Shown in pieces: positions 48,800 to 57,795 of a DNA stretch of 64,000 bases. The stretch is from an uncultured Bryobacterales bacterium. GTDB taxonomy: Bacteria; Acidobacteriota; Terriglobia; Bryobacterales; UBA6623. Location: contig OX638379.1 of NCBI GenBank assembly GCA_951813605.1, positions 5,840,062 through 5,904,061 on the forward strand, written 5' to 3'. Numbering within the stretch: position 1 is the first letter of the stretch; every line of letters starts with the position of its first letter. The notes beneath the pieces were generated by a model, which worked only from the letters and a program-made list of their open reading frames with translations, was not told where the DNA came from and searched no databases. A program made the translations under genes and the position numbers.

Positions 48800-50569
48800 A
48801 TGGACATTCTCGTGAAGATACGCTCACAGGGGCTCGTTCTCCTTGCCTTTGTCGGTTTGGCAGTGCATTTCATGCCTTCGTCGCTCGACCGGGCTTGGTC
48901 TCAGCCCCGGTTCTTCGAATCAGCGGAAGCAGCCGGGCTGAGCGGCTTCCAATTGACGAGCGGCGATCACCGAAAGAGCTACATCGTCGAGGCGATTCCA
49001 GCTGGAGTCTGTGTTATCGACTTCGATTCGGACGGTTCGCCGGATCTCCTGTTCGTCAACGGAGGGAGCCTGGAGGATTTCCAGAAGAGCGAACCCTCGG
49101 CATTGAAACACGCACTGTTCCGCAACCAAGGCGGTCGGCGCTTCGCCGAGGTCACCCGCGAGGCACGTGCCGGCGGAAACGGCTACTGGGGCATGGGCTG
49201 CTCGGTCACGGACTATGACGCCGACGGCCTACCCGATCTCTACATCACTGCGTACGGTCCCAACCAGCTCCTGCGCAATCAAGGGGATGGAACCTTCGAG
49301 GACGTCACCGAGCAGGCGGGCGTCAACGATTCCCGCTGGTCGACTGGTTCGGCTTGGTCCGATGTCGATCTCGATGGCGACCTCGATCTGTTTGTCGCCA
49401 ACTACATCGAGCTGGACCGAAGCAACCTACCAGAGCCCGGAAGTCCCGCGTACGGTTCCATGGGAAGGTCCGGTCTGGGTTGCAAGTATTTGGGGCTCTC
49501 CGTCATGTGTGGCCCGCAGGGGCTGAAGGGCGCCGGCGATTCGTTCTTCATGAACAGGGGAGACGGCACTTTCGAGGAGAGGACCAGCACGAGCGGCCTG
49601 GGTGACCCCCAGGCTCTCTTCGGGCTCGGGGCGCTCTTCGCTAATCTGGACGACGACGGTCTGCCCGACCTCTTCGTAGCCAACGATTCTACGCCCAACC
49701 TCCTCTATCGGAACATGGGCAACGCGGAATTCGAAGAGGTCGGACTGGTGTCGGGCGTGGCCTTCAATGCGCACGGCGTCGAGCAGGCGGGGATGGGAGT
49801 TGCGTCAGGCGATTTTCTCAATCATGGCCGTCTCGGGCTGTATGTCACGCACTTTTCTGAGGACTACAACACCCTCTACCGCAACGAGGGCGACCTGAAC
49901 TTCTCCGATGTCACGACTCGGTCCGGCTTGGACCGTCCCACGCTCCCGTTCGTAGGCTGGGGAACCCTGTTGCTGGATGCCGATAACGACGGATGGCTGG
50001 ACATTTTCGTGGCCAACGGCCACGTCTTTCCCAGCGTCGATGAACTCGAACAGCCATCCGTCGGGCCGTACCGCCAGCAGAGCCTTGTCTTTCGGAACCT
50101 GGGCAACGGTCGCTTCCAGGAACAGCCCGGTCTGCTGAATCTCGAGCAGGAGCAGTCCAGCCGGGGAGCGGCCACCGCTGACTTCGACGGCGATGGGAGA
50201 TTGGACCTGGTCCTCAGCAATCTCGACTCCAGTCCCGCGCTCTTCTGGAATCGGAGCAGCAACGGCAATCAGTACTTTAGAGTCCGCCTCGTCGGCACGG
50301 GCGGGAATCGTCTCGCCGTGGGGGCGCAAGTCAGGGTGCGGGCCGGAGACCTGCTGCAGTTGCGGGAGGTTCAGAGCGGTGGGAGCTATCTTTCCCAGAG
50401 CGAGTTGGTGCTCCATTTCGGACTAGGCAACCATGCCCGAGCTGACTCGGTAGAGGTTCGCTGGCCTACAGGCTCGACGTCGATCTTGAATGGTGTCGAG
50501 GCGGGACAGGAGATCACGATTCGCCCACCGGCTGGCCAAACGGCCACTCGGCGGCAACACGGGCTCTGA
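48800..50569 (+). CDS. Exported FG-GAP repeat protein with ASPIC/UnbV C-terminus (CRTAC family)
   Basis: 589 residues: signal peptide, then at least five calcium-binding FG-GAP/VCBS-type repeats (Asp-Tyr-Asp-Ala-Asp-Gly, Asp-Val-Asp-Leu-Asp-Gly, Leu-Asp-Asp-Asp-Gly, Asp-Ala-Asp-Asn-Asp-Gly, Asp-Phe-Asp-Gly-Asp-Gly), then the ASPIC/UnbV domain near 490-570 (Val-Gly-Ala-Gln-Val, Ser-Gly-Gly-Ser-Tyr, Val-Arg-Trp-Pro). These proteins are secreted or outer-membrane beta-propellers of unclear function. Its last 56 bases overlap the convergent APC permease gene. Confidence 0.88.
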   Translation: MDILVKIRSQGLVLLAFVGLAVHFMPSSLDRAWSQPRFFESAEAAGLSGFQLTSGDHRKSYIVEAIPAGVCVIDFDSDGSPDLLFVNGGSLEDFQKSEPSALKHALFRNQGGRRFAEVTREARAGGNGYWGMGCSVTDYDADGLPDLYITAYGPNQLLRNQGDGTFEDVTEQAGVNDSRWSTGSAWSDVDLDGDLDLFVANYIELDRSNLPEPGSPAYGSMGRSGLGCKYLGLSVMCGPQGLKGAGDSFFMNRGDGTFEERTSTSGLGDPQALFGLGALFANLDDDGLPDLFVANDSTPNLLYRNMGNAEFEEVGLVSGVAFNAHGVEQAGMGVASGDFLNHGRLGLYVTHFSEDYNTLYRNEGDLNFSDVTTRSGLDRPTLPFVGWGTLLLDADNDGWLDIFVANGHVFPSVDELEQPSVGPYRQQSLVFRNLGNGRFQEQPGLLNLEQEQSSRGAATADFDGDGRLDLVLSNLDSSPALFWNRSSNGNQYFRVRLVGTGGNRLAVGAQVRVRAGDLLQLREVQSGGSYLSQSELVLHFGLGNHARADSVEVRWPTGSTSILNGVEAGQEITIRPPAGQTATRRQHGL

Positions 50570-51893
50570 GCATATAGAGACCGATTCCAAACGCCAGTAC
50601 CAGCAGCCCCAAACTCACGATGGTAGCTCCTGTCGAGACCAGCACAAGGAGCCAGAGGACCAGGGCGACAAGACTGGGAACGGGGTAGCCCCACATCTGG
50701 AAGGGCCTGCGGATGTCGGGGCGGTACTTGCGAATCAGGGTGACGGCAACGATCTGACCCAGCACCTGGATGATGATCTGAATCACGATCAGCGCCTGAA
50801 TGATGTTCCCTAATTCGAAGAAGCAAAAGGCAGTTGAGCCCAGCCCTAGGGTCAATAGGGAGACGTTGGGGAATCGCTTGGTCGGATGCAGCTTGGCGAA
50901 GACCGAGAAGAACCTGCCGTCCTTGGCTGCCGCATAGGGGATTCTGGAATAGCCGAGAAGCAGGGCGAACACCGAGGCGGCAGAGGCGCCCAGGACCAGA
51001 TAGGTCAGGACCTGGGCCGCCCAGGATCCATAGATGATCTCCATGAAATCGGATACCACATGTTGCGAGGCCATCACGTCCTGCCAGGGCACTACACCGA
51101 GAATCGTGGTGTTCAAGAAGACATAGAGGAGCGCCACGATGGCGATCGAGGCGATGACAGCGAAGGGGATGTTGCGGCTTGGATTCCTAACTTCGCCGCC
51201 CAGGAAGCAGATATTGTTGTAGCCGCCGTATCCGTAGATGCCGATCAGCGCGGCGCCCCCGAGACCTGAAACGAATTCCCAGGACCAGGAGAAGGCCTCC
51301 TCCGGCACGTCAAAGAGCAAGTCGGCCCGGATGTTGGGGAGCCCCGAGGCAATCACCCAGAGAATGGTTCCCACCGCGAGAAGCATCAGGATGAATGAGA
51401 GCCTGCCGATGGCGTGGATCCCACGGTAGAGCGCGAAGGTGATGACCAGGCAGAGACCTACCGCGATGAACTGCGTGGTCAACGGAGAGATGTCAGGGCC
51501 CAGGTACTGGGCGTATTGGGCAAACCCAACGGCCCCGGTCGCCACTGAAAGCGGAGCGGTGAAGAAGATCATCCAGACGAACAGGAAAGACATCAAGCGG
51601 CCCATCTTCTTAGGTCCGTAGGCTTCCCTGAGATAGACGTAGGAGCCGCCCGCTCCCGGCATCGCGGCACCCAGTTCGGCCCACACCAACCCGTCGCAGA
51701 TGGCTAGCGCCGCCCCCAGGAACCACCCCAGCATGGCGTGGGGCCCGCCCATCGTCTCGATCAGGATTGGGATCGTGATGAAGGGGCCGATCCCCAGCAT
51801 CTCGACTACGTTTGCCGAGACAGATTCCTTCAGGCCCAGACCGCGGATCAGGCCGCCCCGGGAATCGCCGCCGGGTGTTTGTTCGTTCGGCAT
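50514..51893 (-). CDS. APC-family amino acid permease
   Basis: About 459 residues with about 12 predicted membrane helices. The helix 1 segment Met-Leu-Gly-Ile-Gly-Pro-Phe-Ile and Gly-Ala-Ala-Met-Pro-Gly-Ala-Gly-Gly-Ser-Tyr are typical of the APC superfamily. Substrates are amino acids or polyamines; the exact one is unknown. The start 51893 is preferred to 51917 (Met-Pro-Asn-Glu). Its 3' end overlaps the FG-GAP gene convergently by 56 bases. A G+C-rich stem-loop separates it from the upstream TonB receptor gene. Confidence 0.87.
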   Translation of the reverse strand: MPNEQTPGGDSRGGLIRGLGLKESVSANVVEMLGIGPFITIPILIETMGGPHAMLGWFLGAALAICDGLVWAELGAAMPGAGGSYVYLREAYGPKKMGRLMSFLFVWMIFFTAPLSVATGAVGFAQYAQYLGPDISPLTTQFIAVGLCLVITFALYRGIHAIGRLSFILMLLAVGTILWVIASGLPNIRADLLFDVPEEAFSWSWEFVSGLGGAALIGIYGYGGYNNICFLGGEVRNPSRNIPFAVIASIAIVALLYVFLNTTILGVVPWQDVMASQHVVSDFMEIIYGSWAAQVLTYLVLGASAASVFALLLGYSRIPYAAAKDGRFFSVFAKLHPTKRFPNVSLLTLGLGSTAFCFFELGNIIQALIVIQIIIQVLGQIVAVTLIRKYRPDIRRPFQMWGYPVPSLVALVLWLLVLVSTGATIVSLGLLVLAFGIGLYMLRARVAAEWPFGQPVGES

Positions 51894-51966
51894 TTTGAAC
51901 GGCCCGCGAGTATGCACAACCTCCGGGCGCGCCGTGCGCTTCGGGGGGTGCTGGCGGGCTTGGCGA

Positions 51967-51992
51967 CGGGCGGGCCTGCGCGGACCCGCCCG
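51967..51992 (-). terminator. Stem-loop between TonB receptor and permease genes
   Basis: CGGGCGGG (51967-51974) pairs with CCCGCCCG (51985-51992). It sits 14 bases beyond the TonB receptor stop. There is no T-run, so it could end most transcripts or cut expression of the downstream permease. Confidence 0.55.
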
Positions 51993-52005
51993 GCTGGATT
52001 GTCGT

Positions 52006-55000
52006 CTAGAAAATGAACTTAAGCCCGATTTGGATCACGCGGCCTTCCCTCAGCGGATCCAAGACACGGGTCGTGCGACCGAACCGACCGCTGGTCACGC
52101 TCCGATTCGGACTGCCGAATTGGGGCGTGTTGAAGGCGTTGAAAAACTCCCACCGGACCTGCAGCTTGGCGCCTTCGTCAGAGCCCAGGGCAAAGTTCTT
52201 GAACAGGGAAAGGTCGAAGTTGTGATGCGGCCAGCCGCTCAAGCTGGCAACCCCGCAGTTGCCGAATGTCCCGAACTGGGCCGGCGCGAAAGCGTTCGTG
52301 TTGAAGAATTGCTCGACGGTCCTGGGTCCCGCCGGGTCGCCGATACAGTCCGCACGAGAGTTCTGGCTATCCGTTCCGCTACGGTCGGGGCCGCTAATCC
52401 CGATCGGGGTTCCGGAAGTGGAGCTTAAGATGCCGTTGAACTGCCAGCCGCCCAAGACGTGGCGCGCGGACCCGTTGCTCGCGAACGGGATTTCCCACGT
52501 CCAGTTCATGACGAACCGATGGTTCTGGTCAAAGACCAATCGTCCATAGTCGGCTTTCAGGTCATAGGCGTTCTGCGGCCGGACCAGGTTGGCTGACGCT
52601 CCGCCCGAGAGATTGTCCTGCGTGTCTCCCAGCGCTTTGCTCCAGGTGTAGTTCATGTTGAAGGCCAAGCCTCCGCTCATTGCGCGTCGCAGGCTCACCT
52701 GCAGGGCGTTGTAGTTGGCGTTGCCGTTGCTGGCCAAGTGGTCGCTCAGCCGCGGCCAGTCCGGGAAGGGGCGCGACACCTCCCCGTCCGGATGAAGGTA
52801 ACCCTGGTTCAGCGGCTGGAGCTTGCGGATCTGGTTGGAGTCTCCACCCACGTACGAGATATCCATCAGATGGTTCTCCTGAAGTCGGAATTGGAACCCG
52901 AAGCTGTACTGCTGGGACCAGGGAGACGCGCCTGCGAAGCTGCGGCTTCGGAGATCGATCGTCTGGGGATTGAAGATGCTGGTTCCCGCAGGGAAAGGAT
53001 CGCGCAACAATGCCGATGACGGCCTGGAGGATGAGGCTCTGAAGCCTCGGAATTCAATCAACTGTGGGGGGTTCAGCGACAGCGCTGCGGAACTCCCGAT
53101 CCGATCGATCGCCTGGTAGAAGATCGCGTAGCCGCCCCTGATTACGGTGCTGTCCGAGACGCGATAGGCCGCTCCGAACCGGGGAGCCAAGTTATTGCGA
53201 TCGGGATTGACCAGAGCCCTGCTGAAAATACCGTCTCCCCCAGCGGGCTGCACGCATTCGAAGTCGCAGGGGACTTGACCGAGATTCGTATTGGCCGTGA
53301 TCAACGCCCCCCTGCCTCCATTCGCATCGGGATCGAAATTGGACATCAGGTTATTCTTTTCCAGAATCGGAGTGAAATACTCGTATCTGACCCCGTAGTT
53401 GAGCGTCAGTTTGGAACTGGCCTTGACCTTGTCCTGGACGTAGAACATCACACCGTCGGTGTAGGTCTCCGGCACAAGCGCTGTGGTGGACCGGATTTCG
53501 CGAATCGTGCCCAGCAGCAGGTTGGCGACTCCGTCACCGATAAACCAATTGGGAACGCGGAGGGCACCATTGGGCGCTCGAACGTCCAGATAGTCGTTCT
53601 GGGCGCGTTTGTACTCGAATCCGAACTTGAGCGAGTGATTCCCTCGAATCCAGCTCAGGTTGTCCAGAAGCTGAAAGACCTTGGACACCTGGAACTGGGG
53701 TCTCCACTCGGAGGTCCCGAGGATGGTGTAGCCGTCAACGCGGATCGGAGGGAGACCGTATGCGAACGTGCCGGGGAGCCCGTTCAATCCGTATTCCGGT
53801 CCGACGTCACCTTCGGGGGCGACCGGATCCGACGTCGAATAGATTCGATTGTATCCGAATCTAAGGCTGTTGAAGACGGCCGGGCCGAAGATCTTATTCC
53901 AGGTGAGCGCAAGGAGCTGTCCGCGGACATAGCTATTGGCGGTGAAGCCACCGGTCGCCAGCGGATTGGGGAATGGGCCCTGCTCGACTATGGTGTCGGT
54001 CTGAAGGAAGCTGTAGGACGCGTACAGTACGTCCCTGTCCGTCAGATTGTGGTCAAGCCTGACATCGAAGGAGTTCTGCTCCAAGGGCACATCGAGAGCG
54101 GACTGGTAGCCGAACTTCCCCGAGTTGGCTTCCGGATACAGCTCCACCAGAGCCATGCCGACAGGGTCTGCGCAAGGCCGTCCGTCGGTTCGGTTCGCCC
54201 CAAGATTTAGCACATCGTTGACTTCGTCCACGCAGGGCACGATCTCCGGATAGTAGGGCTGACCGCTCGAATCCCGGGTGATTGCCAGGTCGCGGTCCCC
54301 GGTGAAAATGCCTCGCTTCATCTGGGCCGTTGGAACCGTGCCGTTTGCACCGCCGGCCTTGGTGGCGTCCGTGCGCTGATAATCGGCAAAGAAAAAGGTC
54401 CGATTCCGCGCGACCGGCCCGCCCACGGTGAATCCGTATTGATGGCGATTCTCGACGCCGCGGTCCACGCCAGCCGCGTTGTTGAAGAAGTTGTTGGCGT
54501 TCAGCTTGTCGTTGCGATGAAACCACCAGCCGGAACCGTGGATGTCGTTCGCGCCCGACTTGATCTCGGCATTGATGACCGCACCCTGGCTCCATCCAAA
54601 CTCGGCGTCATAGGTTCGCGTCTGGACCTTGAAGGATTGGAGCGCGTCAGGAGGTGGAGAGACTGCTTGAGGACTCCGTTCCTGGGCATTGGTCGTAAAC
54701 GTGTTGTTGTCGACTCCATTGAGCGCGAAGTAGTTTTGGAGAGAGAAATTTCCATCGACGTTGATCCTGGCTTCGCGCGGATTGGATCCCGCACCGGGTG
54801 CTGGAACTGCGCCCGGGCTCAGTAGAATCAGATCCGAGTAGCGGCGCCCATCGAGTGGGAGATCCGCAATCGCACTGGATTCGACGACGGTCCCCAGCTG
54901 GCCACTGTCTGTCTCCACGTCTACGGCGGTAGAGACAACCTGGACTTCTTCCGTAACGCTACCGACTTCTAGCGTGAAATCGATCTCAAGGCGCTGCTGG

Positions 55001-55296
55001 ATGGCGAGTTGGATCCCGGATCTGACCGCGGCCTTGAAGCCTGCCGTCTCGGCTCGAGCCTCGTAGACGCCCGGTCGCAGCCCCGGGGCTTGGAAAACCC
55101 CGGCTTCGTTGGTGCTGAGATCGACTGAGACGCCTAGGTCGGTAAGGGTGACCGTTACATCGGCACCTGGAATCACCGCTCCCTGGGCATCCCGGACCGT
55201 TCCCAGGATTGTCCCCGTATTGATCTGTGCCATTGAAGGGATCGCCAACACCAACAGCAACAGTGGAATGGATGTGATTACAACCCTTGATCGCAT
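52006..55296 (-). CDS. TonB-dependent outer-membrane receptor with carboxypeptidase-regulatory-like domain
   Basis: 1,096 residues. A signal peptide (about 1-23) precedes a carboxypeptidase-regulatory-like domain (about 25-115) beginning Gly-Thr-Ile-Leu-Gly-Thr-Val. A plug (about 120-250) contains Pro-Leu-Asp-Gly-Arg, and a large beta-barrel ends with Phe-Ile-Phe, the terminal Phe being the BAM signal. This size and layout is the Oar-like receptor class so abundant in Acidobacteriota. It imports an oligomer or nutrient using TonB. The neighbours (GH4, kinase, permease) suggest a saccharide or glycopeptide. Strong promoter and ribosome site are visible upstream. Confidence 0.93.
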   Translation of the reverse strand: MRSRVVITSIPLLLLVLAIPSMAQINTGTILGTVRDAQGAVIPGADVTVTLTDLGVSVDLSTNEAGVFQAPGLRPGVYEARAETAGFKAAVRSGIQLAIQQRLEIDFTLEVGSVTEEVQVVSTAVDVETDSGQLGTVVESSAIADLPLDGRRYSDLILLSPGAVPAPGAGSNPREARINVDGNFSLQNYFALNGVDNNTFTTNAQERSPQAVSPPPDALQSFKVQTRTYDAEFGWSQGAVINAEIKSGANDIHGSGWWFHRNDKLNANNFFNNAAGVDRGVENRHQYGFTVGGPVARNRTFFFADYQRTDATKAGGANGTVPTAQMKRGIFTGDRDLAITRDSSGQPYYPEIVPCVDEVNDVLNLGANRTDGRPCADPVGMALVELYPEANSGKFGYQSALDVPLEQNSFDVRLDHNLTDRDVLYASYSFLQTDTIVEQGPFPNPLATGGFTANSYVRGQLLALTWNKIFGPAVFNSLRFGYNRIYSTSDPVAPEGDVGPEYGLNGLPGTFAYGLPPIRVDGYTILGTSEWRPQFQVSKVFQLLDNLSWIRGNHSLKFGFEYKRAQNDYLDVRAPNGALRVPNWFIGDGVANLLLGTIREIRSTTALVPETYTDGVMFYVQDKVKASSKLTLNYGVRYEYFTPILEKNNLMSNFDPDANGGRGALITANTNLGQVPCDFECVQPAGGDGIFSRALVNPDRNNLAPRFGAAYRVSDSTVIRGGYAIFYQAIDRIGSSAALSLNPPQLIEFRGFRASSSRPSSALLRDPFPAGTSIFNPQTIDLRSRSFAGASPWSQQYSFGFQFRLQENHLMDISYVGGDSNQIRKLQPLNQGYLHPDGEVSRPFPDWPRLSDHLASNGNANYNALQVSLRRAMSGGLAFNMNYTWSKALGDTQDNLSGGASANLVRPQNAYDLKADYGRLVFDQNHRFVMNWTWEIPFASNGSARHVLGGWQFNGILSSTSGTPIGISGPDRSGTDSQNSRADCIGDPAGPRTVEQFFNTNAFAPAQFGTFGNCGVASLSGWPHHNFDLSLFKNFALGSDEGAKLQVRWEFFNAFNTPQFGSPNRSVTSGRFGRTTRVLDPLREGRVIQIGLKFIF

Positions 55297-55322
55297 GAGA
55301 GACCTCCTAGTATCCGAGTCCT

Positions 55323-55351
55323 TGTATACTCCCAGTCCTGCCTCTTGTCAA
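55323..55351 (-). promoter_or_regulatory. Near-consensus sigma-70 promoter of the TonB receptor
   Basis: On the minus strand TTGACA (55351-55346) and TATACA (55328-55323) are separated by exactly 17 bases. The -35 is consensus and the -10 has four of six matches to TATAAT. An AGGAGG ribosome site follows near 55303-55308, about seven bases before the start codon. This predicts high expression. Confidence 0.75.
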
Positions 55352-55918
55352 TCCTTTTTCCAGAATTTGTCCGCAGAAGTCGATCATCTGCCCGCAAATG
55401 CGAGCAAAACCGGAAAAACACCTGCTGCGGGGGCGAACAGTGCGTTCCGCGGCTCGCCGAAACTGTCTGAGCCTCTGGATATTGACGAAAGTCCCCCGGG
55501 GGACGAGATCAGTCGGGAACCGGCGGGGCGATCGACCGCCGTGAATCTCCGCAGGCAGGCGGGAGGATTGGCCAACTTTGTCACGGGAGCGAATCTCAAG
55601 ACATTGCCGGTGCCCGAATCGAATCCATAGAGCGCGGGCGATTCGCGAGGGCCGCTTTCCTCCCGCGGATCCCGGGCTTTCCACGAGGCGGTCGAACGGA
55701 ATCAGGGTACAGTTGCCGCCTCGCGCTCCGTCGCGCAGTGCGGCAACCAAGCCTTGACCGCGCAGTCTGGCGTCTCTCTTCGATCTTCCTGATCCGTTTA
55801 CTACTTCCCTCGGTGTCGAGTGGAGCTAGAGTGAGGATTCGGATGTTCCCGCAGGCGTTTGGTGTTCGCGCAGCAATGACCGCTGAGGTTGACTCCAGCT
55901 ATAGCTGAAACGACCTCC
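55352..55918. other. Gene-poor stretch upstream of the TonB receptor
   Basis: About 570 bases without a recognised gene; no regulator sits beside the TonB receptor. Confidence 0.35.
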
Positions 55919-56537
55919 GTGCCACAAGACACTACTCCCCAGATCGATTCGGATGCATCCATCGCAGAACTGGAGCGCCAAGTCGCCACTTTGATCGAGA
56001 AGATTAACGCGATGCGAAGGACCGAGTCCGGTAGGAAGTCCCTGACTATGCCCTGCAGACCTTAGACGGCGAGACGCATCTGAGCGACCTGTTTGCCGGG
56101 CGAGACAAGCTGCTTGCGATCCACAACATAGGCCAAAGGTGTCGCTACTGCACGCTGCGGGCTAATGGAATCAATGGGTTCGTGCATCATTTGGAATCGG
56201 CAATGGCCATCGTGCTCCCATCCAAGGACGCGCCCGAGACTCAGCGCCGATTCGCTAATTCCCGAGGCTGGCGATTCCGGCTCGCCTCCCATCAGGGTGG
56301 TGGCTGCATCCGCGAGCAGTCCACGATTCCCGGCAACGACGACATGCCCGGCGCAGTCCTCTACCAAATGAAGGATGCTGTGATCCGGCGGAAGAATGCG
56401 GTTGTCTTCGGCCCCGGAGACATCTCTTGCTCGGCTTGGCACTGGCTGGCCATGGCGAGCACGACTGCACTCCGCAGTACAGCTACTGGAAGCGGCCTGT
56501 GACCCTCGACGATCGCGGGCAGAACTTGCTCGACTAG
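55919..56537 (+). pseudogene. Frameshifted DUF899 thioredoxin-fold protein
   Basis: Three frames must be joined. From a GTG at 55919 the first frame gives a coiled helix (Ile-Ala-Glu-Leu-Glu-Arg-Gln-Val). Near 56033 the frame changes to give Val-Pro-Asp-Tyr-Ala-Leu-Gln-Thr-Leu, Ile-His-Asn-Ile-Gly, Cys-Arg-Tyr-Cys, Arg-Gly-Trp-Arg-Phe, Ser-His-Gln-Gly-Gly and Phe-Gly-Pro-Gly-Asp. Near 56450 it changes again to Gln-Tyr-Ser-Tyr-Trp-Lys-Arg-Pro and a stop at 56537. All three pieces are conserved DUF899 blocks in order. Two indels in one gene point to decay, unless the assembly has errors. DUF899 proteins are thioredoxin-like with unknown substrate. Confidence 0.75.
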
Positions 56538-56853
56538 TCGCGGTCTCGGTTTTGGCGAGCCAAGGAGTCGGTTGCCGTTCCGCAATACGAAAAGGATACA
56601 GGGAGCGGGGACCGCTGTGACGCTGTGCTCAGCGTCGTATATTGAATGCGACTGCGTGGAGCAGGATGCGGAAGTGCCGGGATCTCGATTTCGGCACTTT
56701 GGCCCATCATTCCCCTGAATTGGGACCATCGCGCGAAGGTACCGCCGGCCGAGGGCCCGCATTGAGAGAGCTCCATGACAGCGACTGGGAAATCGCCCTC
56801 AAAGGAAAGAATAGTCTATGCGGCTCGCTACAGGATCGGCTGGTTGGACAAGC
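56538..56853. other. Gene-poor stretch between DUF899 remnant and msrB
   Basis: About 315 bases with no recognised gene. Confidence 0.3.
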
Positions 56854-57408
56854 ATGATCCGCGCGTGCTTAGCAACAATCTCGCTGAGCTGCGCGACTTG
56901 CAATATTCCAACGTTCAAGTTGCGTGTCGAACCGCTGTTCGAGAGCTATGGTGCGCCCGTGGTCATCGCGGAGTGCGACAGCAACGGGCGGGTCACGGGC
57001 ACTCGCACCGTACCTCGGACGGTGCGCAACGATACGGGGTGGAGACAGGTACTTTCGCCCCCGAACTTTCAAACGGCGCGCCGTGGTGTCACCGAAGTCG
57101 CCTATAGCGGGAGGTACGACGACTTCTACGTACCGGGCATCTATCGGTGCGTCGCATGCGGCACGGCACTGTTCTCGTCCAGAGACAAGTACGACTCTGA
57201 GACAGGCTGGCCCAGTTTCCGGCGGCTGGTTGCGGCAACCAACGCCAACGTCACTTGGGACTACACCTGGGGACTCCGGCGCCGGGCGGTGAGCTGCGCG
57301 CGGTGCGGGTCCCACCTCGGCCATGTCTTTAATGACGGCCCTCCCCCAACTCGTCGACGCTATTGCATTAATTCGGCGTCTCTTGCCTTCTCGTCTGTTG
57401 GCGGATGA
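56854..57408 (+). CDS. msrB: Peptide-methionine (R)-S-oxide reductase MsrB
   Basis: About 184 residues. The MsrB domain is at about 58-178. Zinc-binding Cys pairs are Cys99-x-x-Cys102 (Arg-Cys-Val-Ala-Cys) and Cys148-x-x-Cys151 (Ser-Cys-Ala-Arg-Cys); Gly-Trp-Pro-Ser-Phe and Cys171 in Arg-Tyr-Cys-Ile-Asn-Ser-Ala-Ser-Leu (catalytic) complete the site. It repairs R-methionine sulfoxide with thioredoxin. About 55 residues precede the domain, of which the first 18 may be a leader with two Cys, so export is possible. An upstream in-frame Met at 56818 is an alternative. The C-terminus is short. Confidence 0.85.
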   Translation: MIRACLATISLSCATCNIPTFKLRVEPLFESYGAPVVIAECDSNGRVTGTRTVPRTVRNDTGWRQVLSPPNFQTARRGVTEVAYSGRYDDFYVPGIYRCVACGTALFSSRDKYDSETGWPSFRRLVAATNANVTWDYTWGLRRRAVSCARCGSHLGHVFNDGPPPTRRRYCINSASLAFSSVGG

Positions 57409-57698
57409 CCCGGATTCGGAGCTCTTCGGATTGCTGCCGCAAGGGAATGCGGCCGCTCAGGCCGGCGCGAAAAGACTAAGGCATAGCATTGCAAGGCGCT
57501 ATTGCGATGACCTAGCAGAATCGTCCGACTAGGTTGACCGACCACGGCCTGATGGGTGAACCGCTCGGCGACGGTGAAGTCAACCTAACCCGCCGGCGAA
57601 GCTCATTCTATCGCATCAGCCGCATTAGCGCGGCCCAATCGGGCGGACAGCGGATATGAACGTCCCACACAGTTGCCTCCGAGAGGCTGGCGGCCTAA
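57409..57698. other. Left flank of first IS1380 element
   Basis: About 290 bases without a recognised gene. AGGTTGAC (57531-57538) and GTCAACCT (57579-57586) form an 8-bp inverted repeat of unknown meaning. The last four bases (CTAA, 57695-57698) are the IS target duplication. Confidence 0.4.
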
Positions 57699-57724
57699 CC
57701 CGGATTTCTCACGAGGGGTAGGGT

Positions 57725-57795
57725 ATAAGGCCGTGTCTTGTGGTATAATTGGTTTATTATGAACAACTTACCACGTAACAGGACGACGGCCTTAT
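57725..57795 (+). repeat. Inverted repeat spanning the IS copy 1 leader and transposase start codon
   Basis: ATAAGGCCGT (57725-57734) is the reverse complement of ACGGCCTTAT (57786-57795), which includes the first two bases of the transposase ATG (57794). An inner pair, GTGGTA (57740-57745) and TACCAC (57769-57774), extends the stem. A TATAAT -10 (57744-57749) lies between the arms, so the transposase's own transcript would lack the left arm, whereas transcripts entering from outside would fold and hide the start. Confidence 0.8.
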
